From Parapristionchus giblindavisi (lineage: Eukaryota; Nematoda; Chromadorea; Rhabditida; Diplogasteridae), in the NCBI GenBank assembly GCA_943737045.1, contig CALSFV010000098.1, positions 1 through 64,000 on the forward strand: 64,000 nt of DNA, written 5' to 3'. How positions within the stretch are numbered: the first letter of the stretch is position 1; the number at the start of each line of letters is the position of its first letter. Under the pieces are notes generated by a model. It saw nothing but the letters and a program-made list of their open reading frames with translations. It was not told the origin of the DNA and did no database searches. This document shows, piece by piece, positions 37,376 to 49,354 of the stretch. Both the position numbers and the translations under genes were made by a program.

Positions 37376-39198
37376 TGAAGACTTATCAATATATATGGAG
37401 ATTATCGATTGATCCAATTATGAGAACTAAATATATTCATTCTATATTGAGAATACGATATTATTGAAGATACTAAATATTTTTAAAGAAACGAAATCGA
37501 AAGTGTTTATAATGAAAGTGAAAGGAAAATATAATAGAAAATGAGAGTCAGAAGTAAAAAAGAGATATAAGAACAAAGAAATGTTAAAGATGAAGATGAA
37601 CATCATATTAAGATAGACGAGAGAGACTGAGAGAGAGGGAGAGATGGGGGAGAGGGAGAGGGAGAGGGAGAGAGAGGGAGAGATAAAGAGATAGATATGA
37701 AGTGAACATATAAGGAACAGGGTTCAATAGAATACTACTACTATGTATACATTAGTGACTGAAGAAAGGAACTGATTTCTATAATGAAAAGAATGAAGAA
37801 AGAGTAAAGTAGTAGTAGAGGGTGAGAGTGAGACATGGACAGAAAGACCGGGTCTATAGAATAGATACCAAGATGAGGCAAGAAGAATGCGTAATACAAA
37901 CATTATATCCCGTTCCATGAGAATACATTGAAATATGTGAAAATGGATGTGTTACCTACTCCAACCTATGAATGTAGTCAGTGAAGATATGAAAGAGAAA
38001 GGGAAGATATAGAGGTTGGAAGATCGTTCATAGATGGAACACTAAATGGAGTGAAATGAGCATGTAATTTCATTTAGAATAGATGGATTCATTCCCTTAT
38101 CTCATTCAAGTCATTTAGAAGATAAGAGAATCATTAGAAGATATGTCATAGTAATGAGATATACCATATCTCATAAAAGGGTTTGAGGCAAAAAGGAAAA
38201 GAAGCTCTAAAGATCAATCTAAATTCACTCACTTTATACAATCATGCATACGATAAAATAACATTATACTGCACACAGCAATTATAGAATAAATAGTATT
38301 TTATTAAAATTTTGGAATATACAACATTTTTGTTTCATTTGAAATAAAATTCAATGTAATATTTCTTACTGTATCTATACAGTAATTTTGATCAATTCTG
38401 TTCTTTGTGGTACATCGGATGGTGTCATGCACCAAAGTCCAAAGTACGTGACAAAAAATGTAATTTTTTAAATATTTTATTTACAGCTTTGTTTCATTCA
38501 CTGTATGTTTAGTTTGATATCTTATACTTAGCAATAAGGATAAGTATATCGATATTCCGATTAATTATCCTATCACTTCAGCCATCATATCAGTTTATCC
38601 GCTATCATATCTTGTCCTTTATTCATGTAAGTACATGTATAATTGGTGTTCAATCAAAACACCTTAGATGTTGATACATGTTTCTCTGTGTTTGTACTAC
38701 GTATATATAACAGCTGGTCATAGTATATCTCTTCATTTCTCTCAGCTATCTCTCTTTACTATCGGCTGGACCTTTGTCCTTTTTTCTCTTGAGGACTAAA
38801 TGCCATTTCCATTATGTAGCGTGATTGCACCACTCCATCATCCCTCTCTTCATATCATTCATATGACTTTTCTCTTGTATATATTCATCGTCTCAATCTC
38901 TAATCTTCTTCTTCTTCAATATCTTTGTCAATTGTTTATACTCCTTCTTTCATTAGCTCTTCTTCAGAGAAATGAACTACTCAATCAATGTCTACCATAT
39001 CTGGGAGGTCTTCTTTTCTTTCACTTCACCATAGGGGGTTAACGAGAGCGGTATATCTACAGTAAGAGTGGATTGACTGATTACTCTGTCCTTGCCTCTT
39101 CCTTCCTCTTCTTCTAGGTGGTCTCTATCTTCTGCGAACAATGATACAGCTGGTATATCTCACTTATTGGTGACAGATCTATCCATACTCGTATTACA

Positions 39199-39207
39199 TG
39201 GGTGGTC
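39199..39207 (+). promoter_or_regulatory. GLI/TRA-1-type binding word TGGGTGGTC
   Basis: Exact match to the core GLI-family site, 570 bases upstream of the EGL-1-like start. Known biology: C. elegans TRA-1 binds this word near egl-1 to control sex-specific death of the HSN neurons. The 5' TTTTC extension favoured by TRA-1 is not evident. Function here is inferred. Confidence 0.45.
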
Positions 39208-39444
39208 AAGGGTAATTACAGTTTATACTCTTTGTTCGATTCATGTGGACTGCCTACCGCATTCAGTCTCATCATTCTTAATATGTCATATTGACTACTC
39301 TTTCCTTGTCTCTCACTCTCACTCTATCCAATCTATTACCTCATTTACCTCATTCGCTTTCATTTCCTTTCCATTTACTTTTCCCTTCTCTTATCCATTT
39401 GTTAATTATGAACTATTACTATCATTTTAGGTAATCTATCTCCA

Positions 39445-39450
39445 CACCTG
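39445..39450 (+). promoter_or_regulatory. E-box CACCTG inside CCACACCTGTGG
   Basis: A palindromic E-box context 327 bases upstream of the EGL-1-like start. CACCTG is the word bound by Snail-type (CES-1) and HLH-2/HLH-3-type factors at C. elegans egl-1. Short words recur by chance, so this is suggestive only. Confidence 0.35.
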
Positions 39451-39636
39451 TGGCATTTTTAGTATGAGATGTCATTTTGACCTTTAAAAATACTTGACTC
39501 CTTTCTCTCCTGTGTCTCTTCTCTCCCCTGCCTCCTCTTAGATTATCTCATGGCCTCTATTACTGTATACTCTCTCATTTCATACTCTTCTCTGTTCTTT
39601 ACTATCTCTTGCTTATTTCAGAAGGATCAATTCTTT

Positions 39637-39648
39637 GGCTCCGCCCCC
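39637..39648. promoter_or_regulatory. GC box GGCTCCGCCCCC
   Basis: Isolated GC-rich SP/KLF-type word in AT-rich DNA, 130 bases upstream of the EGL-1-like start, followed by an octamer-like ATTTGCAT. The same GGGCGGAG core, inverted, lies upstream of the Pax gene. Confidence 0.4.
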
Positions 39649-39776
39649 TCATTCCATTCACTCTATTTGCATATTATCATCATTTCTCATTTGGATCATC
39701 TTCCTGTAAGTTGTTAATTCATTATTTATTGATGATATCAATTATAATCAATCATATTCAGTATTTCTCTTCAACT

Positions 39777-40084
39777 ATGGAACACATTGAAGAATTTTCA
39801 TCACAACTTCATAATGGACGTTAGTTATACTTTGATTCATTCATATATAATAAGTGTTATTCATTTAGATTGTTCATCATCTTCTTCTTCATCATCATCA
39901 TCAATGAATGATTGTGAATGGTGTATTCGTCGTAATAGAATAGCCTCTCGTCTTCGTTGTATGGCTGATCAATTCGATGATTACATTTATGAGGAAATCA
40001 ATACGGTATATTATTTATATGTATACATTTGTAATAATAATGTTATAGTATGCAAATAAGCAATACATTAATCTACTGGTATAA
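39777..40084 (+). CDS. egl-1: EGL-1-like BH3-only protein candidate (cell-death activator)
   Basis: Three exons (39777-39819, 39869-40005, 40049-40084) encode 71 residues: MEHIEEFSSQLHNG, a run of ten serines, MNDCEWCIRRNR, then IASRLRCMADQFDDY (residues 39-53) and a short tail YANKQYINLLV. The segment fits the BH3 rule hydrophobic-xxx-L-xx-hydrophobic-small-D-x-hydrophobic exactly (I39, L43, M46, A47, D48, F50) and matches the C. elegans EGL-1 BH3 pattern IxSxLxxMxDxFD. Known role of EGL-1: binds CED-9 and frees CED-4 to start apoptosis. Small size, low-complexity N-terminus and a BH3 near the C-terminus also fit. If the second intron is retained the tail becomes YYLYVYICNNNVIV, more hydrophobic. 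The rest of the protein has no conserved feature, so orthology is inferred from one motif plus context. Confidence 0.6.
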
Positions 40085-41486
40085 CTAGTCTTAGCATTCA
40101 TTAGTCATATTTTACTTGTTGATGTAATTATATGACTCAATAGGGTATATCTCTCTTGATCTAATCTTGAAATGAATTAGAGGTGAGACATGTTCGATCT
40201 TGATAAGATGTATAGATAGAATATAGTATGGTCTATTCCTTTCCTTAATGTATTCGTTCACCAGTTACCTCACTAGGCCATCTCATTGTGAAATATGAAT
40301 GATGAATGAATCTCTTTGCGGCTAATATGAGATGTCTCTTTTTGTCAATAGTCTTCATTATAATTGTATAGTATAATGAATATTAATCGATATCTCTTAT
40401 AGGATAAGTCGATTGGTATAATGTCATCCATCTACTCGATCTATACTCGTATTCGACACGTATTGATTGGGTGAGATGATCGATTGATTTGATCCTTCTC
40501 ATTGATTGTGATATATTGATAGTCTATTTATTTTATATACTGTCATTTGCTAGACTTTCATAGACTTTTAGCTTCTTCTTCTTCCTAATCTCGAATATGT
40601 GTAGATTATTGATTACTTTGTGGCATGTTTGTTTTATAACCCTTTTAGAGTCTTTCTAGATCATCATTGAGAGTGCACTTTCTCATATTTTTTTCTTAAT
40701 TTAGTATTTTATCAATAATAAATAATTAAAACTTAATAAATAATTTGTTAAAAGTAGTAAGTGTACTCTTAATGATGATCTTGATTGTACATTGTTGTTA
40801 TTGATTCATTTCACTTTGATCATCTTCATCATATTCAACCCATTGTCTTCCATTCATTCAATCAACCCAGTGTATACCATGACCCATCCATCCATTCTTT
40901 ACTCATTCATTCATTCCCATATCCGTTGATTCTCATTGATATATACTTGCAATATACTCTATATTACTCCATACTCTTGTATCTTTCCTTTCTTATTATC
41001 ATTGTTATATGCTTCATAAGATAGAATAGTCTCATATAGAGTTGATATGAATGAAATCATTTTGATTGTATAATATAGGTATATGCTTTACTTACTCTTC
41101 TCAATCATCATACACTATACATGGTAGTCATTGTACTTCGTATATAGTAATTCTTGTGAATACTCTTCCCTTCTTGTTCATACCTTTATCCCCTCAACCC
41201 CTTTCATCCCTTTGAGTACCTTATAAGGTACTACTACATTGTCATTCCTTCGTTATCATGTCCTTGGACACTTTTCTTCACTTATTTCTTTCTTGTTCAT
41301 TCTGAATAAATGTTTGTTCCATGTATTCTATCCCTTTACTCTATCCGTTCACCATCGGTTCACACATATCACAATACGGTAGTCAAAAGGCGCGCAAAGA
41401 AATTTGATAGCGCTCTTGGGGTGTTGAACGTATATGAGGTGTTGAATTCAAGCTGTTTGTTTTTTTCTAGTTTGTTGTGTGTTAAA
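40085..41486. other. Intergenic between the EGL-1-like gene and valyl-tRNA synthetase
   Basis: 1.4 kb, AT- and T-rich, both neighbours on +. No conserved frame. A TTTTTTCTAG acceptor just upstream of the synthetase start may be a trans-splice site. Confidence 0.5.
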
Positions 41487-44400
41487 ATGTTGAATGGACG
41501 TCGATTAGGATTATCTATGTCATTAAGACGGAATTTATCTAAAGTAAAATTACCCAAGTAAGCATATGATCATTGGTATGAAATTGATTTTGATCTTTAA
41601 GGTCTTTCGATCTTGATCTTGTTACTAGAGGACATGAAGAAAATACTATACGAGCAACCATTTCTCCCTCTTCAAATGGTTAGGTGATTATTGATTGATT
41701 AATTGATTCAATCAATAAATACAGAACCATCATTGAATGAACTTCGATTAATTCTTCCTCCTCCTAATGTAACTGGTCGATTACATATTGGTCATGCTCT
41801 CACTGTTACTATTCAAGATGTTCTTGCACGATATCATAGAATTAGAGGAGGAAAGGTAATCATTATCATATTGATTGATTGATTATTGATTGATTGGTAG
41901 TGTTCATGGATTCCTGGAATGGATCATGCAGGAATAGCAACACAATCAGTAGTTGAAAGAGAATTATGGAGAAGAGAAAAGAAGACTAGACATGATATGA
42001 GTAAAGAACAATTCATTCATATATGCCATCAATTCGCTAAAGAGTAAGATATATTACGGAGAGATCAAAGATCAATATTGACCATTATAGAAATGGTACG
42101 GTAATTAGAAGTCAAATGAATCGATTAGGAGCTACTCTTGATTGGAATAATGAATACTATACACTTGATGAGGTATCGATTTCTATTCTAATGATTATTG
42201 ATTGATTGATAACTACAGTATGCAGAGATTCTCTTCGGGAGTTAATCGTGCTTTCGTTACTCTTTATAAGGAAGGATTGATTAGTCGTGATAAGAGATTT
42301 GTTCATTGGTCTCCTTCATTGAAGAGTTCAATATCTGATCAAGTATATCTTTTATTTATGTTTTGATTACAATCATGAATTATATCTGTAGTATTATTAT
42401 ACAATCAATTCCTTTTGTAGTATGGAACAAACTGTGACATATAATTTTTGATAGGGATAATTTAATGGAATATATTATAGGAAGTAGATAAAGTGGAAGT
42501 TCCTAATGGTGGAATAATCTCAATTCCATGCCCATATGGAAAGGGAAGAAGAGATGTTAAGATTGGTACTATGTACACTATTAAATACGAAGTTGTAGGA
42601 GAAACAAAGTTAGTTTCCAATCCATTCGTGTTTTGCAGTACGGTAGTATTGATCTTTGATCTTTACAGTAAATGGGTGGAAGTAGCTACAACTCGTCCAG
42701 AAACAATTTATGCAGATATATCATTAGCTATTCATCCATCTCATTCTCGTATCAATGAATTAAAAGGAAAAGAAGTCAAGAATCCATTAGATGGAAGAAT
42801 TATGCCTATTATTGTTGATGAAGGAGTTATATTGGATAAAGGAACTGGTATGATATATCTACATTTCTTATATTTATTCACTTGCACCATATTATGAATT
42901 AAGTTATTAATTATTAGTGATCGTATTGATTGATATAATAGATTATAGGTATTCTAAAGATCACTCCGTCTCATGATCGATTAGATGCAGATATTGCAAG
43001 TAGACATTGGAATGAAATTGAAAGAATTGTTCATGATGCAAGAACGAGGTACTGTAGAATATTGATTGAATGTATTGATTGATATTGATTTGTAGATCAT
43101 GTATTGATGAAAATGGTAGAATATGTGGAGGAAATGAATTAGATGGAATGGATAGATTTGATGCTAGAGATAAGGTATTGATTAGTCTTATCTATTTATT
43201 GATTATTTAGTGTTTATCGATTAGGTTGTATCTATTCTTTCTTCATCTGGTCATTTGATTGGATCAAAAGATTCTTCTACTTCTATCATTTCTATTTGTT
43301 CACGAACAGGTTAATCATTACTGTATATTCTTATCATATTATTGATTGATTCTATTAAGGTGATATAATTGAACCTCGTCTTACTTCTCAATGGTTCCTT
43401 CATTGTTCTGATCTACATGAAGAAGCTAAGAAAGCTTTATTAGATGGACGGGTAGGATACTTCGATTATTGATTGATTATTTTATCAATTACCGTATTCC
43501 AGTTATCGATTGTTCCTCAATCACAAAGTGAACGTTTACTCGATTGGTTTGCGTATTCTGAACCATGGTGTCTTAGCCGACAACTTGTATGGGGGCATCG
43601 GATTCCTGCATGGAAAATCGATGCTTCAAAGTAGGTTACAGTAGTTATTGATTGATTCATCAAATCAATCCTTTAGTGAATGGATTGTTGAGAAGAATGA
43701 AAGAGATGTACGATCAAGAATTGGGAACGAATTATCGATAAGACAAGATGATGATGTATTGGATACTTGGTTTAGGTTATTGATTGATCTTTGATCTTTG
43801 ATCTCTATCGATTTATTTATAGTTCCGGTCTAGTACCTTTGATATGTGGAGGATGGATGGAGGGAAGGAATGAATGGAATGAACCACCTCTATCACTTCT
43901 TGAAACTGGAAATGATATACTTGGATTCTGGGTTGCACGAATGATTATTCTTACTATGAAGTAAGATTATCAATTGATCTTTGATCTGTCATTGATATAC
44001 TTGTAGATTATCTGGTGGTCAAGTGCCCTTCTCCAAGATTATGTTACATGGATTAGTGAGAGATGCTCAAGTACTGTATTATACAGTATAGTATTGATTA
44101 TTGATTATATGAATTAAGGGTCGAAAGATGAGTAAATCATTAGGAAATGTAATTGATCCATTAGATGTAATTGATGGAATATCATTAGATAAAATGGAAG
44201 AACGATTAAAAATGAGTTCATTGAATGAAAAAGAAAAAGGTATACTATTTAATTATTGTTTGAATCATTATCTATCCATAACCTTCTCCCAATGTTTACT
44301 TTTTAGTTGAATGACAAACCTCTATTTATTAATAAATGATTAAATTATTTTTAAAAGAGCTGATGATGTCACTTGTATTCAATCTAACATCCTTATTCTA

Positions 44401-46444
44401 CTCTATATTATATCTATTCTCAATATATCATATTCAGTCATAGCTCTTTCTTCTCTTCGTTCTCGATTCCCTAATGGAATACCTCGATGTGGTTCTGATT
44501 CTCTCCGATTTGCTCTTCTTCGTCATGATATATTAGCTAATGATGTACCAATCGATATTGGAACACTTGCTACTGAAGGATTACGGTAGATTCTGATTAA
44601 ATTGTATTGATTGGTTAAAAGGGAATATTTGTAGATTCTGTAATAAACTATGGAATCTCGTAGCATATGCAGAAGAAGTGAAAGAACGAATAGAAGGAGT
44701 GAATGGAGAAGGAATAAATGATCCTATGGTATGTATTCATCTTTGATCTTTTATCTCAGTCATATATGGGTGCCCCCCCTTTAAAATTTTCGATTTTCCA
44801 GAACTGGGTGGAATACCTCCTGTAAAAATGACGTTTAGGTGAAATTTGAACCCCCCCCCCCTTGTAAAAATAACCTTTTTGTACAATTTTTAGTTTGGAT
44901 ACCTCCTGTAGAACCGAGTTCCATGTACCCCGCCCATATATGATCTCATTGATTTATTGATTGATTGAAGGATGATTGGATTCGTTCTCGTTTATCATCA
45001 ACAATGATGACCATGAATAGATATATGAGTGAAGATAGTCTCCATCTATCATTTTCTTCCCTTCATCAATTTATTCTCTCATCTTTATCTGATATCTATA
45101 TTGAATGTACTAAGAAATCATTATGGGAAGATGATAAGAATAGACTAATCAATATATCCAATACACTTGATTTTGTTCTATCTAATGTAAGCTTTTCTTC
45201 TTATTTTTATCTATTATTCAAATATATTTTCACTTTTGGCTGGTTTCTAAAACAATAGTATATTTGTCAAAAACGAATAAGAATGAATAACAATAGTTGT
45301 TGTTCTATTTCAATATCTCTTGATGTGTGAATAATGTATTGTTTCATCTTTTCATTCTATTATACATTGAGTATACGATATCATTAATTAATTAATCTTG
45401 TTATATTTCAGACATTCAAACAATTGAGTGTATTCATGCCCTTCGTATCTCAATTTCTATATCACAGAATTACAGATAAAGGAATGTATGAGACACCCAT
45501 AAAGGTAAGATAATATCGATTGATTATCCCATAACTACAGTATTCCCTAATCAGGTCTCACCATCATTTATCGATCGATCATTAGAGGATACGGTATCTG
45601 AATTGATGGGAGTAGTCTCAAGTGCTCGTTCACTTAAACAACAATTAGGAGTTCCTAATAAGACACACTTCACAGGTAGATCATATCATATCATATAATA
45701 ATCAATATTAATTGTATTATAGGAGTACTTCATTCATCATTACCATCATCATCATTATCTCCACTTCTTCCTATTCTATCTCATCTATCACATATATCGA
45801 TTGATTCTATTCTTCCTTTATCATCTCCTTCTCCTCAATCATTTGAAGTTACTTCAGTTCCTGGTCATAATGCGAGACTTGCATTGAAAGTTGAAGTTTG
45901 TATTCATTCATCCATTCTTCCCTTCGTGTCTACAGTAATCATTCATTCCTTTTAGGATTCACATCGATTAGAAATGAGACGAGTCTTAGAAGAGAGATTG
46001 AAGAAGATAATAGAGAAGAAGGTTTGATCTTTGATCTAATGAATAATTGTTGATTTCTTAAGGAATTGTATCGTGAAAAAGCATTGAGATATTCTGAAAT
46101 AGCAGAAGAAGAAAGGTTGGTTGCATATGATTGTAGTCTATATAAGTAATTATGATGAATGAAAGATGATAGTATAGAGTTGAATGAAAACCTTATTCTT
46201 TCTATTCATAATTGTAGTTTTCCCCTCTTTCTTTCCCTTCATCTCTGTCTCATATGTGGAAAGCATAATATTGTTGATGTATAATTCTTCTATTCTTCCA
46301 ATCTAATAGACTCTCATTCATAGATCTCGTGGTCCAAAACGGATTCGATCTGTTGAAAAGAATGTGAAGAAGAGTGAACAAGCAAGGATTGTATCAGAGA
46401 ATGCAATGAAAGAAGAAGAAAGAATTAGAAATATGATTAGATAG
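41487..46444 (+). CDS. Valyl-tRNA synthetase, probably mitochondrial
   Basis: Class I aminoacyl-tRNA synthetase charging tRNA-Val. Starts at 41487, 17 bases after an acceptor-like TTTTTTCTAG; the N-terminus [20 protein letters not shown] is basic with no acid, like a mitochondrial presequence. Core: [16 protein letters not shown] (HIGH motif in 41781-41795), [18 protein letters not shown], an editing domain with [49 protein letters not shown] (KMSKS at 44125-44139), [16 protein letters not shown], and a C-terminal charged coiled-coil-like tail ending ERIRNMIR, stop at 46442-46444. About twenty short introns, many beginning GTATTGATTGATTG. The shape is that of the shorter ValRS; C. elegans has two ValRS genes and which one this matches is not settled by eye. 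Confidence 0.93.
44761..44942. mobile_element. Small TIR element in a synthetase intron
   Basis: Termini CATATATGGGTGCCC and the complement of GGGTACCCCGCCCATATATG-like sequence. 182 bases, with runs of C. Related in its ends to the elements at 51,504 and 52,551. Confidence 0.7.
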
Positions 46445-46777
46445 GACTATTATTCATATGAATATTATAATCTTTAGTCTAATATGAATTTATAGTCTAG
46501 ATACTATATATAGTTTTTATCTTTGTTTGTTTCTTTCTTTCACTAACGGGTATTATAGAGTAATTGTTCATATTTTGTTATAATAGTTGTTGTTGTTTAT
46601 GTATTATAAAGTGATATTGAATGAGACTACATGACATTCTCTTCTTATTCTATTCATTTCAATTCCGAATGAATTCATTCGCATTCGAGGTACATTCACC
46701 TGTCTGTAGTTGCAATTGCAAGATTGAACTCACTACAAATTCTGCAATTTGATTGATCTTTGATCTTTGATCTTTAG

Positions 46778-49354
46778 ATGATAGATCACATAGAAGGATC
46801 AGAATGGTTTGTCTTTATATCAATGTTGCTTCAATTACTCATGTCTCCATCTACTAAGGTATACTGAATCTATCTATCGATTTATCGTATAGATATCATA
46901 TTTGAAGGTCGAGGAATCATTTAATCTTCAAGCAACACATGATATTCTATATCATGGGACGAATATTACAGCTGTAAGTATAATCAATATATCAATTAAT
47001 CAATACCATGATACAGTATGATCATAATGAGTTTCCTGGAGTTGTTCCTCGTACATTTATTGGTCCATTATATCTTGCTGCTCTTACATTTCCATTTCGT
47101 CTTTATCAATATTTTGTTAATCCATTCGCTAAGATTTGGATGCAAATAGCAGGTTTTCATTTTATCTTTCGTCTTTCCATTTATCGATTGATTCTTAGTT
47201 CGTGGAGCTCTGGGATCTACCGTAGTCTTATCTTTTCTTCGTTTCGCTCGATCAATAGAGTGGCATCTAGGAAAAGAAACAGCTGAAAATCTACGGTATT
47301 TGATCTATTGATTATTGATTTATTGATTTTCTTGATTACAGTATAATCGTTGCAACTCAATTCCACTTCATGTTCTATGCTTCTCGACCTCTTCCTAATA
47401 TATTCGCTTTAGCTATTGGTATGTATGTATATTCTATAGTCGTCATTTCTATGATAATAAATCGATAATTACAGTATTGTATGTGATTTCATTATGGATA
47501 GAGAATGATCTAGAGAGTGCAGCTAAATGGGCAATCATTGTTACTTGTTTATTCAGGTATAAATCAATATCATGATTACAGTATCTTCCATCTATTGATT
47601 CTTTGTAGGAGTGAATTAGTTCTTCTCTTTGGTCCTTTATTCATTCCATCTCTTATAAGTGGTCGTATTCCTCTATTTACTCCATTCTCTAAATCCGCAA
47701 TTGGAATTGCTCTAACTACAGTAATCCCTCTTCTTGGTTAGTATATTATTATGACTGAATGATCTTTACTTAATCTTCTTCAGTAATAACAATTCCAATT
47801 GATTCATTCTTCTGGGGTCGATGGGTATGGCCAGAGTTTGATGTAATTCGATTCAATGTTCTTGATAATCGTAGTCATGAATATGGTGTAAGTATCGTAA
47901 TCTCAATTCATTCTACCGTAATCTTCAATATCTTAGACTTCTCCATTCCTATGGTATTTCTATTCTGCTCTTCCTCGATGTCTCTTAGGATCATTAATTC
48001 TTCTTCCTCTATCATTTATATATGAACGTCGTCTCATTCCTCTAATCTCTCCATTCATTATCTTCATCGGATTATATTCATTCCTTCCTCATAAGGTTAA
48101 TCATTATATCCAATCAATAATCCGTTTAATGATATCATTTAGGAACTTCGTTTTATAATCTATGTCGTACCAATTCTCTCAGTGCCTTCTTCTGTTCTTC
48201 TTGCCAGATTGTAAGTATTCACTAAAAGATTTTTAATTATTTTATGGTTTCATTTGCCTTATTTGTTTATTTCTTAAACAGTATTGTTTATATTCTGATT
48301 CTTTGTTCTTCTGATCTATCTATCTAAATTTGTCGTCTTTTCTAATTTTCCCTTGTCTTTCAATTCAATTCATTTGATATCTTTCTTTCATTGCATTCTC
48401 ATTCTCCATCCTTTTGTGTCTTATTCCTTCAGTGAAAATAGGATGTAATGGTTAAATATTCTTCCTATCAATTAATTATTTAGTCTACAATCGAGTCATT
48501 TATCAGTCAGTCATTATGGTTTGTAAATTTGGTTTTAATTGTTTCAATAGATATGTATTAGTATGATATAGATAGATAGAGTGGGTATACTGTAGATATA
48601 TGTTATCGATATTTGATGTCGTCATCATAATATCTATGCTATTCTATCCATCAATTATACTACATAGTAATCATTTGCAGTTATATCAATCGTCATAAAT
48701 CATTCTTGCATAGACTTCTTTCATTCTCATTCTATATACTCATTATATCCAATATTATTGCTACTTTTGTCTTCACAAATGCCAGTGTAAGAAACTACCC
48801 TGGAGGAGATGCATTGCAATGGCTACAGGTACTCATATTTGATCTTTGATCTTTGATCTTTGATCTTTGATCGATGATCGATGATCGATGATCGATGATC
48901 TTTAAGCAATCTCAACGATTCGATAGAAACAAGCCTCGTTCAGTACATATAGATGTATATTGTGCTCAATCAGGAGTTAGTCGATTCTATGAAATGTATA
49001 GTGCATGGGAGTAAGTTATCCATTCATTCTCTACTCTACTAATAATAATAATCAATAATATATTTTATACGATTACTGTAGCAAATAGAAGTAATCGATA
49101 TATCCATTTATACTTTAAGATACAATAAGACAGAAGATCTTACTATGAATGAATTAGAACGATTTGATTTCTTATTAATTGGTTCATCAAATTCATTGAA
49201 AGAGATAGTCGAGACTAATTATTCATCATATCGTCATATGATTATCATTCAATCATTTAATGGATTCATTTATCCTAAATATCCATTCAATAACTTATTC
49301 ATACCATATTTGAATGTGCGAGAGAGTGCTGTTGTTCTCAAGAAGAAAGACTAG
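46778..49354 (+). CDS. algn-12: ALG12, dolichyl-P-mannose alpha-1,6-mannosyltransferase
   Basis: ER multi-pass GT-C enzyme that adds the eighth mannose to the lipid-linked oligosaccharide for N-glycosylation. Starts [18 protein letters not shown] at 46778. The GT-C signature [15 protein letters not shown] and [18 protein letters not shown] (both luminal loop 1) are intact. Then many hydrophobic segments including [75 protein letters not shown] and the [16 protein letters not shown] motif, and a luminal C-terminal part [12 protein letters not shown] ending VVLKKKD, stop at 49352-49354. About a dozen introns. It begins 333 bases after the synthetase stop on the same strand, directly after a GATCTTTAG acceptor, so the two may form an operon. 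Confidence 0.93.
48838..48908. repeat. GATCTTT heptamer run
   Basis: Tandem GATCTTT units followed by GATCGAT units in an ALG12 intron. The same heptamer occurs in many introns of the window. Confidence 0.9.

Larger units (their letters stand above)
37376..39776. other. Long divergent intergenic region (ground-like gene and EGL-1-like gene)
   Basis: 2.4 kb, the longest host spacer here. It holds a GA-rich microsatellite (about 37,630-37,690), a T-rich segment around 38,300-38,500, and from 38,690 on the + strand a pyrimidine-rich stretch with open frames lacking recognisable homology. Three regulatory-type words toward the EGL-1-like gene are listed separately. Confidence 0.55.

Noticed and set aside
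38800..39430. Two + strand frames of 80 and 112 codons upstream of the EGL-1-like gene
   Set aside because: Pyrimidine-rich, Leu/Ser-biased, no conserved motif; more likely promoter or UTR sequence.
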